Source: Reticulitermes speratus (lineage: Eukaryota > Arthropoda > Insecta > Blattodea > Rhinotermitidae). Taken from it: a stretch of DNA of 64,000 bases. The notes below the pieces were generated by a model, which had not been told where the DNA came from, ran no database searches, and saw nothing but the letters and a program-made list of their open reading frames with translations. This document shows, piece by piece, positions 63,040-64,000 of this stretch. Within the stretch, counting starts at the first letter, position 1; each line of letters begins with the position of its first letter. The stretch covers positions 5,122,894 to 5,186,893 of the forward strand of contig JAJKFL010000012.1 of assembly GCA_021186555.1 (NCBI GenBank), given 5' to 3'. The position numbers and the translations under genes are program-made.

Positions 63040-63350
63040 TTTGATTTCAGGCTTCCGCAGCGATCTTGATGTAATCTGTGGTCTTTTGGGTAATTACACG
63101 GCGTCGTGTGGTAATTATTTACCGACGTTTCGGGACAACGTTTCGGTCCCATCTTCATCCTATTGGCTATTGTCACATCGCACGGTTCCCTACCCCGCTT
63201 TGCTGCCAAGTTTCCTTGTCACCGGCTTTCTTTCGTTCTTGGAATATTGACCCATGAAGATGGGACCGACACGTTGTCCCGAAACGTCGGTAAATAATTA
63301 CCACACGACGTCGTGTAATTATCCAAAAGACCACAGATTACAATATCCAT
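63040..63350. repeat. GAAACGTCGG-group fold-back element, most complete copy
   Basis: Left arm CAGGCTTCCGCAGCGATC, TGGTCTTTTGGGTAATTACA, CGGCGTCGTGTGGTAATTAT, TTACCGACGTTTCGGGAC; right arm inverted through ATTACCACACGACGTCGTGT, AATTATCCAAAAGACCACAG. Inner hammerhead-like units: minus TGAAGA-T-GGGAC..GTCCC-GAAACGTC, plus CATGAAGA-T-GGGAC..GTCCC-GAAACGTC. Each unit's outer stem TTACC/GGTAA persists. Confidence 0.72.
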
Positions 63351-63355
63351 TGGTT

Positions 63356-64000
63356 TGTCTTTGTTCGATGGAGCTTCTTTGAGACACGTGGTCTTGCTGT
63401 TGTCTGAGTTTGTCTCATGTTAGCTCTGTTTGTTCCCCTTTCTGACGTCAGAATATTAAGAGTGAAGCAGACAAGAACCATCGGCAGTAGCTGATGATAT
63501 TAAGCAGATAGAATAACGATGATGAACAGGAAGAATGAAAAATGATGAAGATGCTTTACAATGTTACAGAGGGCCGGAACTAATGACGTCTGACTATTGA
63601 GTTAACATAGAAGAGGAATGGACGTTTAAAAAAAGGGCCAGTAAAAGAGATCAGAAAGGAATTAATGATGGTTCATTTCAGAGAGAGAGAAATAAAAAAA
63701 AAACTGTAGTATGTTGTTTTCAAATACAGCAAAAACTGAAAGGTAAGGCGGGGTTCAAACACGCTCTGCACTTTAGAACCTGTTCGATTACGTAAGATGC
63801 AGTTGTTTAGTGCAAGTTACGTAATGAACTTAACCTCAAATTTGTAAATGGGATGAGGGACTTAAGTTGTGTTTATGACACCACACCACCACCACCACCA
63901 CCACGAAGCAAAATGTGCATAAGAAGCAGAAGAAAAGGTCTGCGTATTTAAACTGGAGAGCTACCATAACGATTTTGATAAAATTTCATAGGTATTATAT
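63356..64000. other. Unassigned sequence
   Basis: (CAC)n run at 63884-63903. No gene recognised. Confidence 0.35.

Noticed and set aside
1-64000. Endogenous viral sequence
   Set aside because: No capsid, envelope, integrase or viral polymerase signature was recognised; reverse-transcriptase-like frames belong to non-LTR retrotransposons.

Overview
The window is eukaryotic, intergenic, repeat-dominated nuclear DNA. Supporting this are two ordinary nuclear tRNA genes, many tRNA-derived SINEs with target-site duplications, 5'-truncated non-LTR retrotransposon (LINE) tails, DNA-transposon relics of several superfamilies and at least nine tandem arrays. The mix suggests an arthropod, most likely an insect with a large genome. 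A cockroach or termite is my guess from the look of the LINE and SINE families, but nothing here proves it. I found no convincing host protein-coding gene: nearly every open frame over 60 codons lies in a tandem repeat, a SINE or low-complexity DNA, or is a decayed transposon reading frame.

Layout. 0-15 kb: SINEs of five tRNA-headed families (called A-E here), LINE tails near 2.9, 5.0, 7.0 and 9.8-10.9 kb, a hAT-like element, palindromic 78-bp elements, a pair of elements with GGCGCGTTCGC ends, and tRNA-Leu(TAG) at 13.2 kb. 15-28 kb: a run of arrays, namely ATA-rich repeats (16.2-17.3), a 92-bp satellite (19.5-21.5), a ~110-bp repeat (22.8-23.7), a 40-bp repeat (25.8-26.2) and a 127/135-bp repeat made from the coding 3' end of a LINE (27.0-28.1). 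28-50 kb: scattered SINEs, hAT and pogo-like elements, further arrays (32.5, 37.2, 48.4 kb) and tRNA-Gln(TTG) at 45.7 kb. 50-64 kb: a degenerate array (52.4-53.7), a LINE tail (55.5-56.2), a complete but dead Merlin transposon with 8-bp target duplications (57.1-59.4), nested SINEs and more fold-back elements.

The most interesting signal runs through the whole window. Many fold-back or solitary elements carry a compact motif that folds as a type I hammerhead ribozyme: CTGANGA, helix II, GAA, a self-complementary helix III (ACATGT, ACACGTGT, ACATATGT) and flanks that pair as helix I. Helix I changes in compensating fashion between families (ATTCC/GGAAT, TGTCC/GGACA, CCCC/GGGG, AAACGC/GTGTTT). 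Several elements carry two copies facing each other. Hammerheads are known from Penelope-like retroelements; these look like non-autonomous relatives. Unlike the textbook motif, almost every copy has one extra nucleotide (usually T) between CTGANGA and helix II. A related, more decayed group contains GAAACGTCGG.

How it fits together: there is no operon-like or pathway organisation. The window is a layered record of insertion. SINE A2 sits in a LINE tail, a hAT-like element splits another LINE tail, a hammerhead fold-back element splits the Merlin transposase, and two SINEs sit in or beside a further hammerhead element.
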